A stretch of 64,000 bases of DNA from Azospirillum thermophilum (lineage in GTDB: Bacteria > Pseudomonadota > Alphaproteobacteria > Azospirillales > Azospirillaceae). The notes beneath the pieces are model-generated. The model saw nothing but the letters and a program-made list of their open reading frames with translations, did no database searches and was not told the DNA's origin. This document shows, piece after piece, positions 17,101 to 24,263 of the stretch. The stretch lies in contig NZ_CP029359.1 of assembly GCF_003130795.1 (NCBI RefSeq), positions 62,001 to 126,000 of the forward strand, read 5' to 3'. The position numbers and the translations under genes were made by a program. Each line of letters starts with the position of its first letter. Position 1 is the first letter of the stretch.

Positions 17101-19543
17101 TGGCGGTCGGGCTGCCGGCCAGCAGGGTCAGGGAGGCCGGCGCGCTCAGCCGCGGATCGACGGGGTCGTTGTTGCGGATGGTGCCGGCCGCGGTGGCGGT
17201 GGCGATGACGGCGCCGCCCGGGTTGGACAGGGTGACGGTGAAGCCTTCGTCGCTCTCCACGGCCGTGTCGCCGGCGACCTGGACGGTGATGGTCTTGCTG
17301 GTCTCTCCCGGCGCGAAGCTGATCGTGCCGGAGGGCAGAACGCCGCCGGTGAAGTCCGCGGCGTCGGCCGCCTGGAGCCCCGAGCCCGTCACCGCCCAGT
17401 CGACCGAGGCGCTGCCCGCCAGGCCCTGCGTACGGGTGACGGTGAAGGTGAAGGCGGTGGAGCCGCCGTCGCCCTCCCGCTTCACCGCGTCGGTGGCGGC
17501 GATCGAAAGGCTGCCGTCGTCGTCGAGGATGGTGCCGGTGGCGCTCGCGCCGTCCAGCACGGCGCCGGTCGGGTTGAACAGGGACACCTCGAAGGTCTCG
17601 TCGCCTTCCGCCGCGGTGTCGCCGGCAACCTGGATGGTGATGGTCTTCGACGTCTCGCCCGCCGCGAAGCTGATCATCCCGCTGGCGAAGCTGCCGCCGA
17701 AATCCGCCGCGTTGGCCGGGCGGGTCCCGATGCCGCCGACCGTGTAGGCGGCGGACGAGGAGCCGGTGAGGACGCCCGTGCGGGTGACGGTGAAGGTGAA
17801 GGCGGTCGTGCCGCCGTTGCCCTCGGCCTTGACCGCATCGGTGGCGGCGATCGACAGGCCGGTGTCGTCGTTGCGGATGGTGCCGGTGGCGCTCGCGGTG
17901 CCGATCGTCGCCCAGTCCGGGTTGGAGAGGGTGACGGCGAAGCCTTCGTCGCCTTCCGTCCCCCTGTCTCCGGCGGCCTGGACGGTGATGGTCTTCGAGG
18001 TCTCGCCGATGGCGAAGCGCAGCGTGCCGCCCGGCAGGCTGCCGCCGAAATCGTCCCCGTCCGCCGCCGCGGCGCCCGACCCCGTCACCGTCCAGTCGAC
18101 CGTCGAGGCGCGGGTGATGTCGCCGACGCGGGTAACGGTGAAGGTGAAGGCGGTCGTGCCGCCGTCGCCCTCGGCCTTGTCGGCGTCGCCCGCCGCGATG
18201 GCCAAAGTCGGCGCGATGCCGAAGCGGTCGATCGCGAAGGCGCTCAGGAGGCCGATCTGCAGGAGTTCCACATTGCGCACGCTGTCGAGCCCGGTGGCGG
18301 CCCCGCCGACCCGCCAGGCCCCGGCGCCGGCCGCCATCACGGAGTCCGGCGTACTGTCCAGGACCAGCGTGTCGATGCCGTCGCCGCCGTCGATGTCGTC
18401 GTCACCGGCGCCGCCGGTCAGGACATCGTTGCCGGCGCCGCCCACCAGGACGTCGTTGCCGGCCCCGCCGACCAGCGAGTCGGCCTGCTCTCCCCCCATC
18501 AGGGTATCGTTGCCGGCGCCGCCGAACAGCGTGTCGGCCCCCGCCCCGCCAACCAGGGAATCGTTGCCCTTGCCGCCGATCAGCAGATTGTCGACCTGAT
18601 TGCCGATGAGGGTGTCGTCGCCGTCGCCGCCGGTCGCGTTCTCGATCAGGGAACGGGGATCGCCCTGGTAGAGGTAGGCGTTGGCGAGGTTGTTGGCGGC
18701 GGAGATGCCGTTCGTGCCGTCGAGCACGGCGTACTGCCCGCCGAGATCGCTCCATCCCCCCGGAGAGAGGTCGATCTTCAGGTTCGTCGTGTAGTTGGCG
18801 AAGTTGTAGCTGTCGACGCCGCCGCCGTCCCAGATGGTCGTCAGGATGACCGGCGCGGCGGGGTCGAAGGTATAGGTCGTGTCGCCTGGATTCGTGCCCC
18901 AGTTGGCGCCGTAGAGATGCTGGATGGCGGCGATGTCGTTCAGCATCGGCCCCATGGGATAGCTGCCCGGCTCGATGGTGTAGTACCCGATGCCGCTGCC
19001 GAAATGGCTGCTGTAGCTCATGACCGAGACTTCCACCGAGTCCCGGTCGGGCTGGGCCGCGGGGAAGCCGTTGATGCTGTCGTGCGGGTGCTTCAGGCCG
19101 AGCGCGTGCCCGACCTCGTGCAGGAGGGTGAAGTAGGAGTAGGACCCCTCCGACAGGTCACCGGACTCGATGGAGTGGCCGAACTGGATATCGCCCGACT
19201 CCGGTGTGTCGCCGGGGAAGTCGACGACGCGGGCGGTATAATTGTCCGAGGACTTGTACCAGTAGATGCGGATATCCGCGCTTGCGGGATTCCCGGACTG
19301 GGTGAATCTCAGTCCGGAAACCGCGCTCCATCTGCCGAGGATGTCGAGGAATACCGCCTGCTCATCGCTCGTCAGGGTGGAAAAATAGCCAGGATTGAGC
19401 GAAATTGAGTAATCGGAGAGGGCGCCGACGGCCGTCGGGAAGCTGTAGGTGATGGATGTCGTGTTCCATTTCGTCCCATACAGCGTCGTGTCGATCGCAT
19501 CGATACCGGTGAGCTGATTCTCGATGGAGACACCGCCAGCCAT
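14105..19543 (-). CDS. Giant RTX metalloprotease with Calx-beta and cadherin-like domains
   Basis: An 1812-residue secreted protein. Residues 1-240 form a serralysin/matrixin-type zinc protease: HEVGHALGLKHPH (ligands H142, H146, H152; catalytic E143) and the Met-turn VMSYSS (M175). Then follow a first set of RTX calcium repeats (about 320-395, GGAGNDTLMGG type) and three Calx-beta domains (about 450-790; each with TAFTFTVTR and ETSKTITV). Next is a long region of cadherin-like bulky beta repeats, then a second RTX block with a 36-residue unit repeated almost exactly. There is no Sec signal, and the end has the RTX type I secretion character; no type I exporter is in the window. GAGG lies 5 nt before the ATG. 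It may be an adhesin, a protease or both. Confidence 0.9.
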   Translation of the reverse strand: MAGGVSIENQLTGIDAIDTTLYGTKWNTTSITYSFPTAVGALSDYSISLNPGYFSTLTSDEQAVFLDILGRWSAVSGLRFTQSGNPASADIRIYWYKSSDNYTARVVDFPGDTPESGDIQFGHSIESGDLSEGSYSYFTLLHEVGHALGLKHPHDSINGFPAAQPDRDSVEVSVMSYSSHFGSGIGYYTIEPGSYPMGPMLNDIAAIQHLYGANWGTNPGDTTYTFDPAAPVILTTIWDGGGVDSYNFANYTTNLKIDLSPGGWSDLGGQYAVLDGTNGISAANNLANAYLYQGDPRSLIENATGGDGDDTLIGNQVDNLLIGGKGNDSLVGGAGADTLFGGAGNDTLMGGEQADSLVGGAGNDVLVGGAGNDVLTGGAGDDDIDGGDGIDTLVLDSTPDSVMAAGAGAWRVGGAATGLDSVRNVELLQIGLLSAFAIDRFGIAPTLAIAAGDADKAEGDGGTTAFTFTVTRVGDITRASTVDWTVTGSGAAAADGDDFGGSLPGGTLRFAIGETSKTITVQAAGDRGTEGDEGFAVTLSNPDWATIGTASATGTIRNDDTGLSIAATDAVKAEGNGGTTAFTFTVTRTGVLTGSSSAAYTVGGIGTRPANAADFGGSFASGMISFAAGETSKTITIQVAGDTAAEGDETFEVSLFNPTGAVLDGASATGTILDDDGSLSIAATDAVKREGDGGSTAFTFTVTRTQGLAGSASVDWAVTGSGLQAADAADFTGGVLPSGTISFAPGETSKTITVQVAGDTAVESDEGFTVTLSNPGGAVIATATAAGTIRNNDPVDPRLSAPASLTLLAGSPTAIPGLSVADGDSAAVTVTLTPANGSLAVGGPATVATLAGVTTVSGSVAQVNASLATLSFTGTAGQTAASIGVTVSDGDPATPDAGGSIALTLLNAPTVTLPALPNMLAGATASLPGLSVADADGDSLTLRLGVTGGALSATAAAGATVVADGAGGLTIGGSAAAINATLATLGFTAGAAGTATLTALVEDGDSRTAPGTASASFALLNGTSLTLPQLDALIVGQTTALSGLRLENPDNGQVTVRLTPAGAVLALSTVAGVQATDLGNGAMALSGAAWAVNQALATLTMTPAAGTATATVRLEADFADPALPDRSGTLTLPVASLPAAGGDVAATAPDGGAAAVTRDSRPAAANLRIAPAVLSDPDGVPPAGMRILAVSGGTLAAADGSAILLGPAGTVLPLAAGGADLRFTPAAGHLGTATVTYVLVDAAVGSLNSAPSTARLVVGMPAPALGAVTYDATAVRLTGSAAAGSRVEVYRDADNNGRLDSGEALAGSVTLAAGETAFALSVPLTSGGYNDFLLVAVDPSSGTASAATDVVSRFLAVGDGNGPQAAVEMTTDAAGRQTLRATVPSGVTAPVPLALTGGTASDGTTPLLAAALPAGLSLTATGPEAPQTPAQAAVALAGLLQERVAASGGGSGLAAAIAAAFASPAGQAGLTVRSIVPTVPQGSATAPVAIRGTGAAEALLIDAGGLPVGTVLQLDEIDFAFVMGPAIVTGGMGDNRLYGDDAAQRVGMGAGNDTVFGGGGTDLLSGGAGGDLLNGGTGDDTVGGGAGGDVIGGGSGGDALFGEEGADILFGEDGDDILSLGLGDDIADGGTGNDTIFGEDGNDTLFGGDGDDILSLGLGDDIADGGTGNDTIFGEDGNDTLFGGDGDDILSLGLGDDIADGGAGSDTIFGGSGDDTLFGGAGDDLLFLDQGADTAWGGEGADVFAFGGNSGGSVVVDFLPGVDRLALYDPSLSLQGIVASARTVAGSTVLDLRPGASITILGQAGDVGRWFG
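14443..14740. repeat. 108-bp in-frame tandem repeat in the RTX gene
   Basis: Units start near 14443, 14551 and 14659; the second and third copies are almost identical and the first differs at a few positions. Each unit encodes 36 residues (ILSLGLGDDIADGG... type) made of four RTX nonapeptides. The near identity at DNA level points to recent expansion or gene conversion. Confidence 0.88.
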
Positions 19544-19627
19544 TTTTGCCTCGAATTTTATAGGGTGAATCGATCACGACGGTTCGCGCGACAGATCGGA
19601 TCGGACGATCTGCTTTCTATTCCCGTT

Positions 19628-19657
19628 GTTATACGAGGAACTTTATATTCCCGTAAA
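19628..19657 (-). promoter_or_regulatory. Possible promoter of the RTX protease gene
   Basis: On the - strand TTTACG (-35, 4 of 6) and TATAAC (-10, 5 of 6) are separated by 18 bp. The site lies about 85 bp upstream of the RTX start, in an AT-rich part of the 412-bp gap 19544-19955. Besides this site and the terminator at 19841-19874 I see nothing else in the gap. Confidence 0.4.
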
Positions 19658-19840
19658 AATCATCGGTACCGCGTTACATCGCAACATAAGATTATAATGC
19701 CGCCCCATCAACCGTCCCTGACGGCGGCAGGCGGCACCACCCGAAGGGCTGGCATTCGGCGTTGCGGCTTGTCAGCGGATCATTGCGCGGCAGGGGGGAC
19801 GCAGCAGGGGGTGCGCCGCACAGGAGGCTTCGGATGGCAC

Positions 19841-19874
19841 AAAGAAAAAGCGGCAAGCCCGAGGGGGCTTGCCG
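19841..19874 (-). terminator. Rho-independent terminator of the branched-sugar operon
   Basis: A perfect 10-bp stem, CGGCAAGCCC (19851-19860) with GGGCTTGCCG (19865-19874) and a 4-nt loop. Read on the - strand it is followed by CTTTTTCTTT (19850-19841). It lies about 80 bp after the stop of the SDR gene and closes the four-gene operon 24153-19956. Confidence 0.92.
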
Positions 19875-19955
19875 CCGTCGACCCGCCATCGCCGACTCGT
19901 CGTCAGCGGAACGCCGGCCGGATGGCCGCGCCGGAAAACCGGCCCCGGCCGGCCG

Positions 19956-20897
19956 TCACACGTTGCCGTGCACGCTGTTGCGCAGCATGCGGTAGCCCTT
20001 GATCAGCTCGCGGATGCCGTCGTCCAGCGAGTGGGCGGGGGCGTAGCCGGTGGCCTCGATCCGGGCGTTGGAGACGATGTAGTCGCGCTTGTCCGGATCC
20101 TCGCCGATCGGCGCCTCCAGGAAGACGAACTGCGGCAGGTGGGAGCGGATGCGCTCGCACAGCTCCCACTTCGACAGGTTGGCGTCGGACAGGCCGACAT
20201 TGTAGGGCCGGTCGCGCATCGTCCCGAAGTTGGCCAGCCCGTGCAGGAAGGCCCGCGCCACGTCGCGGATGTGGATGTAGTTGCGCTTGAAGTGCGGCTC
20301 GAACAGCACGACCGCCCGGTCGAAGACGGCGCGGTGGACGAAGTCGTTGACCAGCAGGTCGACGCGCATGCGCGGCGCCATGCCGAAGACGGTGGCGAGC
20401 CGGAAGGAGATGGCGTTGCCGCGCTCCAGCACCGCGGCCTCAGCCTCCACCTTGGTACGGCCGTAGAGCGAGATGGGACGCAGCGGCGTGTCCTCGGTGC
20501 AGAACTTCCCCTGCTCGCCGATGCCGTAGCCGGAATTGGTGACCGGCATCAGGATGCGCTGCTCGCGCGACAGCAGCCGCACCAGCGACAGCACGGCGTC
20601 GCGGTTGGTGGAGACGGCCGCCAGCTTGTCCATGTCGCACAGCGGCGCGCCGACCAGGGCGGCCAGCGGAATCACCGCGTCGGCCTTGGCCAGCAGCGGG
20701 CGCAGCGTGTTCTCGTCGCGGGCGTCGCCGCGCACCACGTCGAACCGCGGGTCGGCGCAGACGTTCGACAGGGAGTTCTGCCGGAACATGAAGCTGTCCA
20801 GCACGGTGACGCGGTATCCCGCCTCCAGCAGCGCCGGCACCAGGATGGAGCCCAGATAGCCGGCCCCGCCGGTCACCAGGATGTGCGTCTCGGCCAT
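19956..20897 (-). CDS. Extended SDR, NAD(P)-dependent nucleotide-sugar epimerase/reductase
   Basis: A 313-residue extended SDR: ILVTGGAGYLGSILVPALLEAG at the N-terminus, IPLAALVGAPLC, a catalytic TNSGYG with SLYGRTKVEAE (Tyr and Lys), and RNYIHIRDVARAF. It is the last gene of a tightly packed - strand operon with a ColD-like dehydratase and the two subunits of a TPP enzyme. In that setting it could reduce or epimerise the branched 4-keto sugar (the role of ColC in colitose or YerF in yersiniose synthesis). The exact reaction cannot be read from sequence; a 4,6-dehydratase role looks less likely because the context supplies later steps. Confidence 0.82.
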   Translation of the reverse strand: MAETHILVTGGAGYLGSILVPALLEAGYRVTVLDSFMFRQNSLSNVCADPRFDVVRGDARDENTLRPLLAKADAVIPLAALVGAPLCDMDKLAAVSTNRDAVLSLVRLLSREQRILMPVTNSGYGIGEQGKFCTEDTPLRPISLYGRTKVEAEAAVLERGNAISFRLATVFGMAPRMRVDLLVNDFVHRAVFDRAVVLFEPHFKRNYIHIRDVARAFLHGLANFGTMRDRPYNVGLSDANLSKWELCERIRSHLPQFVFLEAPIGEDPDKRDYIVSNARIEATGYAPAHSLDDGIRELIKGYRMLRNSVHGNV

Positions 20898-20922
20898 TCT
20901 CGTCCTCTCCCTCTCGGTGGCG

Positions 20923-22098
20923 TCAGCGGCAGGTGGCGTCCAGCACCTCGCGCAGGCGGGTGATCTGCGCGCTCAGGTCATGCGGGTGGTTGCCGACGAA
21001 GAAGCCCAGGTCATGCGCCAGGAAGGCGTTCTCGATCGTCCCGACCGTGTCGTAGTCGTAGTATTTCAGCACGTCGTGCCGCAGGAAGCAGCCGCCGGTG
21101 ATGATGCGGAAGCCGATGTCGGCCTGCTTCAGCGCGGCGAAGACCTTCTCGCGGTCGGGCTTCAGCGCCGGGTTGAGGATGATCGTGAAGCTGAAGCTGG
21201 AGGACTGCGCCCCCGGCAGCTCCTTCTGGATGATGAAGCGCTCGTCGCCGGCGAAGAGCCTCTGGAACAGCGCGTGGTTCCTGCGCCGCGCCGCGGTCAT
21301 CGCCGGCAGCTTCTTGAGCTGCTCGCGCCCCACCGCCGCCTCCAGCTCCAGCGGGCGGACGTTGTAGCCGGGCAGGATGAAGCGGTAGGCCTCGAAATGG
21401 TCCGAGGAGCGGCGCTCGTAGAGCGGCGTGTCGGCCGGCAGGTCGCGGGTCCAGCCATGCGCCCGCAGCGAGCGGCAGAGATGCGCCAGCTCCAGGTCGT
21501 CGGTCAGGATCATCCCGCCTTCCATGGTCGAGATGTGGTGCGAGAAGAAGAAGCTGAAGGTGTTGATCTCGCCGAAGGTGCCGGTGCGGCGCCCGTTCAG
21601 CGTCGCGTCCATCGACTCGCAGTTGTCCTCGAACACGACTAGGCCGTGGGCGTCGGCGAAGGCGCGGATGACGTCCAGCGCCGCCGGGTTGCCGAGGATC
21701 GACACCGGCAGGATGGCGCGGGTGCGCGGGGTCAGCGCCTCCTCCAGCCGGGAGACGTCCATGTTCAGGCTGTCCAGCTCGACGTCCACGAAACGCAGCT
21801 TCAGCCCGTACTGCTGCAGCGGATGGTAGGTGGTGGCCCAGGAGATGGCCGGGACGATCACTTCGTCCCCGCGCTGCAGCGGCCGGTCCTTGCGGTGGGC
21901 GAGCGCCGCCACCCCGACCAGATTGGCCGAGGAGCCGGAATTCACCATGATCCCGTGCTTCACGCCGAAATAGGCGGCGAACTCCCGCTCGAAGGCGGCG
22001 ACCTCCGCCCCCATGGTGAAGTCGCCCGACGCGATGACGCGCTGCATCGCGGCGACCTCCTCCGGTCCCCAGGAGGATGCGGCCAGCTCATAGAACAT
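20923..22098 (-). CDS. colD: ColD-type PLP-dependent GDP-4-keto-6-deoxymannose 3-dehydratase
   Basis: A 391-residue protein of the DegT/DnrJ/EryC1 fold in which the PLP-binding lysine is replaced by histidine: SFFFSHHISTMEGG, with H188 at the same position as the catalytic His188 of E. coli ColD. Other stretches also match ColD as I recall it: VPAISWATTYHPLQQYGL, FEDNCESMDATLNG, LRAHGWTRDLP, FILPGYNVRPLE and FVGNHPHDL. The cysteines of the [2Fe-2S] RfbH/DdhC enzymes are not seen. ColD removes the C3 hydroxyl using a PMP cofactor and glutamate, giving GDP-4-keto-3,6-dideoxymannose. AGGAG precedes the start by about 10 nt. Automatic annotation would likely call it an aminotransferase, which the missing lysine argues against. 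Confidence 0.88.
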   Translation of the reverse strand: MFYELAASSWGPEEVAAMQRVIASGDFTMGAEVAAFEREFAAYFGVKHGIMVNSGSSANLVGVAALAHRKDRPLQRGDEVIVPAISWATTYHPLQQYGLKLRFVDVELDSLNMDVSRLEEALTPRTRAILPVSILGNPAALDVIRAFADAHGLVVFEDNCESMDATLNGRRTGTFGEINTFSFFFSHHISTMEGGMILTDDLELAHLCRSLRAHGWTRDLPADTPLYERRSSDHFEAYRFILPGYNVRPLELEAAVGREQLKKLPAMTAARRRNHALFQRLFAGDERFIIQKELPGAQSSSFSFTIILNPALKPDREKVFAALKQADIGFRIITGGCFLRHDVLKYYDYDTVGTIENAFLAHDLGFFVGNHPHDLSAQITRLREVLDATCR

Positions 22099-22115
22099 CG
22101 ACGGGTTTCTCCTGC

Positions 22116-23207
22116 TCAGAAGGGGCCGCGGAACTGGATCTGGTGGGCCAGCCGGGTCCGCTCGGGATCGGGCTGCCACGGGGCCGCGGCGGGGCGCAGC
22201 ATGGCATGGACGGTCGAGGCGACGGTGCCCGGATTGGGATAGAAGCGCGCCTCCAGCGGCGGCGAGGGCGGGCAGGTCGTCGGCTCGAAGCCGATGCGGC
22301 GCACCGCGATGCGGGCGTCGCCCGTCCGCTCCAGCACCTGGGCGACGATCTCCGCCCCGGCGCCGCAGGCGGTCCAGCCGTTGTCGGCCACCAGCAGCCG
22401 GCCGGTGCGGGCGGCCGAGCGGGCGATGGTGTCGATGTCCAGCGGACTCAGCCAGATGGGGTCGATCACCTCGGCGGAGATGCCGACCTCGGCCAGCAGC
22501 TCGCGCGCGCGCAGGCATTCCAGCACCATGTTGGAGATGCCGACCACCGTCACGTCGTCGCCCGGCGCCACGATGCGGGCCTTGCCGGGCTTCACCTCGT
22601 AGGGGGCCTCCGGCACCTCCGCCTCGGTCGGGTAGAGCAGCCGGTGCTCCATGACGATGACCGGGTTGTCGTCGCGCACGGCGGCGATCATGCAGCCCTT
22701 GGCGTCGTGGGCGTTGCTCGGCGCGACCACCTTGAGGCCCGGCACATGCATGAACATGGAATGCAGCGCCTGGGAATGCTGCGCCCCCTGCCCCCAGGAC
22801 TTGCCGATCATCGAGCGCACCACCAGCGGGACCTTCACCGCCCCGCCGTACATGTAGTGGGCCTTGGCCGCGATGTTGACGAGCTGGTTCATGCACAGCA
22901 GCAGGAAGTCCATGCGGATGTGCGTGTGGATGGGGCGCATCCCGGCCATGGCGGCGCCGATGGCGACCCCGGTCATGGCGTCTTCCGACAGGGGCGTCGT
23001 GAAGACGCGTTCCGCCCCGAACTCGGCCAGCAGGCCGCGGGTCGAGCCCTGGATGGCCTTGTGGTCGTCGACGTCCAGCCCGAACAGGAAGACGCTGTCG
23101 TCGCGCCGCATCTCCTGCGCGAAGGCCTCGCACAGCGCGTCGACATAGCGCAGCAGCCGGCCGCCGGAGGAGGCGCCGTCCGGCGAGGAGCGGTCAGGCG
23201 AAGACAT
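22116..23207 (-). CDS. Pyruvate dehydrogenase E1 beta-like TPP enzyme subunit
   Basis: A 363-residue transketolase-like beta subunit. Landmarks are FTTPLSEDAMTGVAIGAAMAGMRPIH, MDFLLLCMNQLVNIAAK, VPLVVRSMIGKSWGQGAQHSQ (the QHSQ active-site region) and VVAPSNAHDAKGC. The C-terminal domain has VVGISNMVLECL and EVIDPIWLSPLD. It overlaps the alpha subunit gene by 14 bp and lies 17 bp before the ColD-like gene. No E2 or E3 genes are present, so a 2-oxoacid dehydrogenase complex is unlikely. Two-subunit E1-like enzymes such as AviB1/AviB2 of avilamycin synthesis transfer an acetyl unit to a keto sugar; the same role is inferred here. Confidence 0.87.
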   Translation of the reverse strand: MSSPDRSSPDGASSGGRLLRYVDALCEAFAQEMRRDDSVFLFGLDVDDHKAIQGSTRGLLAEFGAERVFTTPLSEDAMTGVAIGAAMAGMRPIHTHIRMDFLLLCMNQLVNIAAKAHYMYGGAVKVPLVVRSMIGKSWGQGAQHSQALHSMFMHVPGLKVVAPSNAHDAKGCMIAAVRDDNPVIVMEHRLLYPTEAEVPEAPYEVKPGKARIVAPGDDVTVVGISNMVLECLRARELLAEVGISAEVIDPIWLSPLDIDTIARSAARTGRLLVADNGWTACGAGAEIVAQVLERTGDARIAVRRIGFEPTTCPPSPPLEARFYPNPGTVASTVHAMLRPAAAPWQPDPERTRLAHQIQFRGPF

Positions 23208-24153
23208 GGTCGTGCAGTTCCTCGGGATCCGGGAAGGGGCTTTCTTCGGCGAAGGCGAAGGCGGCGGCGACCCGCCGGTCCACCTCCGCGTCGATGCGCT
23301 CGCGCTCGCCGGCGGGCAGCAGGGCGGCCAGCCGCGCCACCTGGTCCGTCTCCGCCCAGGGGGCCAGCTCGCTTTCCGGCCGGTAGCCCTGGTCGTAGTC
23401 GCGGTTGGGACCGACATGCTCGTACCAGCGGTAGCACGTCACTTCCAGGAAGGCCGGGCCACCGCCGTCGCGCATCGCCGCCACCGCCTCCGCGGCGCGC
23501 TCGCGCAGCTCGAACAGGTCGCCGCTGTCGATCCGCTGCGCCGGGATGCCGTAGGTCGCCACCCGCTCGACCAGCCGGTCGGTCGCCCAGCGCTTGGCGA
23601 GCGGCTCGTGGATGGCGTAGCCGTTGTTCTCGCAGACGAACAGGATGGGCAGCCGGTGCAGGGCGGCGAAATTCAGGCTCTCGGCGAAGCAGCCCTCCTC
23701 CGTCGCGCCGTCGCCGAGGAAGCAGACGACGACCGAGCCGCCGGCCCGCCGCCTGGCCGCCAGGGCGAAGCCGGTGGCGACCGGGATCGAGGTGCCGACG
23801 ACGGCGGAGGCGCCGATCACCCCGGCCGCCATGTCGACCAGATGCATGGAGCCGCCGCGCCCGCCGGCGCAGCCCGCCGCCTTGCCGTACATCTCCGCCA
23901 CCATGGCGTCGAGGTCGCCGCCCTTGGCGATGTAGGCGGCATGGCCGCGGTAGGTGATGGAGACATGGTCGTCCGGCCGCAGCACGTCGCAGACGGCGAC
24001 CGACACGAATTCCTGGCCGATGGAGAGGTGGACCGGGCTCTTGATCCGGTCGGTCGGGTAGACCCGCGCCACCTCCTCCTCCAGGGTCCGGATCAGCCGG
24101 AGCTGCCGGTACAGGCGGGCGACCAGATCGTTCGCCGGCTCTTTCACATGCAT
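23194..24153 (-). CDS. Pyruvate dehydrogenase E1 alpha-like TPP enzyme subunit
   Basis: A 319-residue alpha subunit. It has the TPP-binding motif GDGATEEGCFAESLNFAA with NNGYA, the phosphate-anchoring YRGHA, GRGGSMHL, and the entry segment SPVHLSIGQEFV. The start at 24153 (MHVKEP) is chosen because family homology begins there; the frame extends to 24195. It is the promoter-proximal gene of the operon alpha, beta, ColD-like, SDR. It would bind thiamine diphosphate and form the carbanion that attacks a ketone acceptor. Acetoin or pyruvate oxidation is the alternative, but no E2/E3 partners are visible. Confidence 0.87.
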   Translation of the reverse strand: MHVKEPANDLVARLYRQLRLIRTLEEEVARVYPTDRIKSPVHLSIGQEFVSVAVCDVLRPDDHVSITYRGHAAYIAKGGDLDAMVAEMYGKAAGCAGGRGGSMHLVDMAAGVIGASAVVGTSIPVATGFALAARRRAGGSVVVCFLGDGATEEGCFAESLNFAALHRLPILFVCENNGYAIHEPLAKRWATDRLVERVATYGIPAQRIDSGDLFELRERAAEAVAAMRDGGGPAFLEVTCYRWYEHVGPNRDYDQGYRPESELAPWAETDQVARLAALLPAGERERIDAEVDRRVAAAFAFAEESPFPDPEELHDHVFA

Positions 24154-24263
24154 CACAATCGCCCGTGCAGAAGAGGCCGGCCGGAAGATCGGCACAGCCG
24201 GGTCAACCGCGCCTACACTCGGTTGAAATAGTTAATATTTTATAATCCCCCCGTTGCCACCCC

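Noticed and set aside
15143..19408. Very long + strand open frame (about 1421 codons) opposite the RTX gene
   Set aside because: The translation is rich in Arg, Gly and Gln with no domain, and the - strand frame encodes a clear multi-domain protein. Long antisense frames are expected in DNA this GC-rich.
20923..22098. Annotation as an aminotransferase
   Set aside because: The PLP lysine is replaced by His188 within SHHISTMEGG and the overall pattern follows ColD, a dehydratase.
22116..24153. Annotation as part of a pyruvate or acetoin dehydrogenase complex
   Set aside because: No E2 or E3 gene is present and the operon otherwise holds sugar enzymes; not fully excluded because partners could lie elsewhere.
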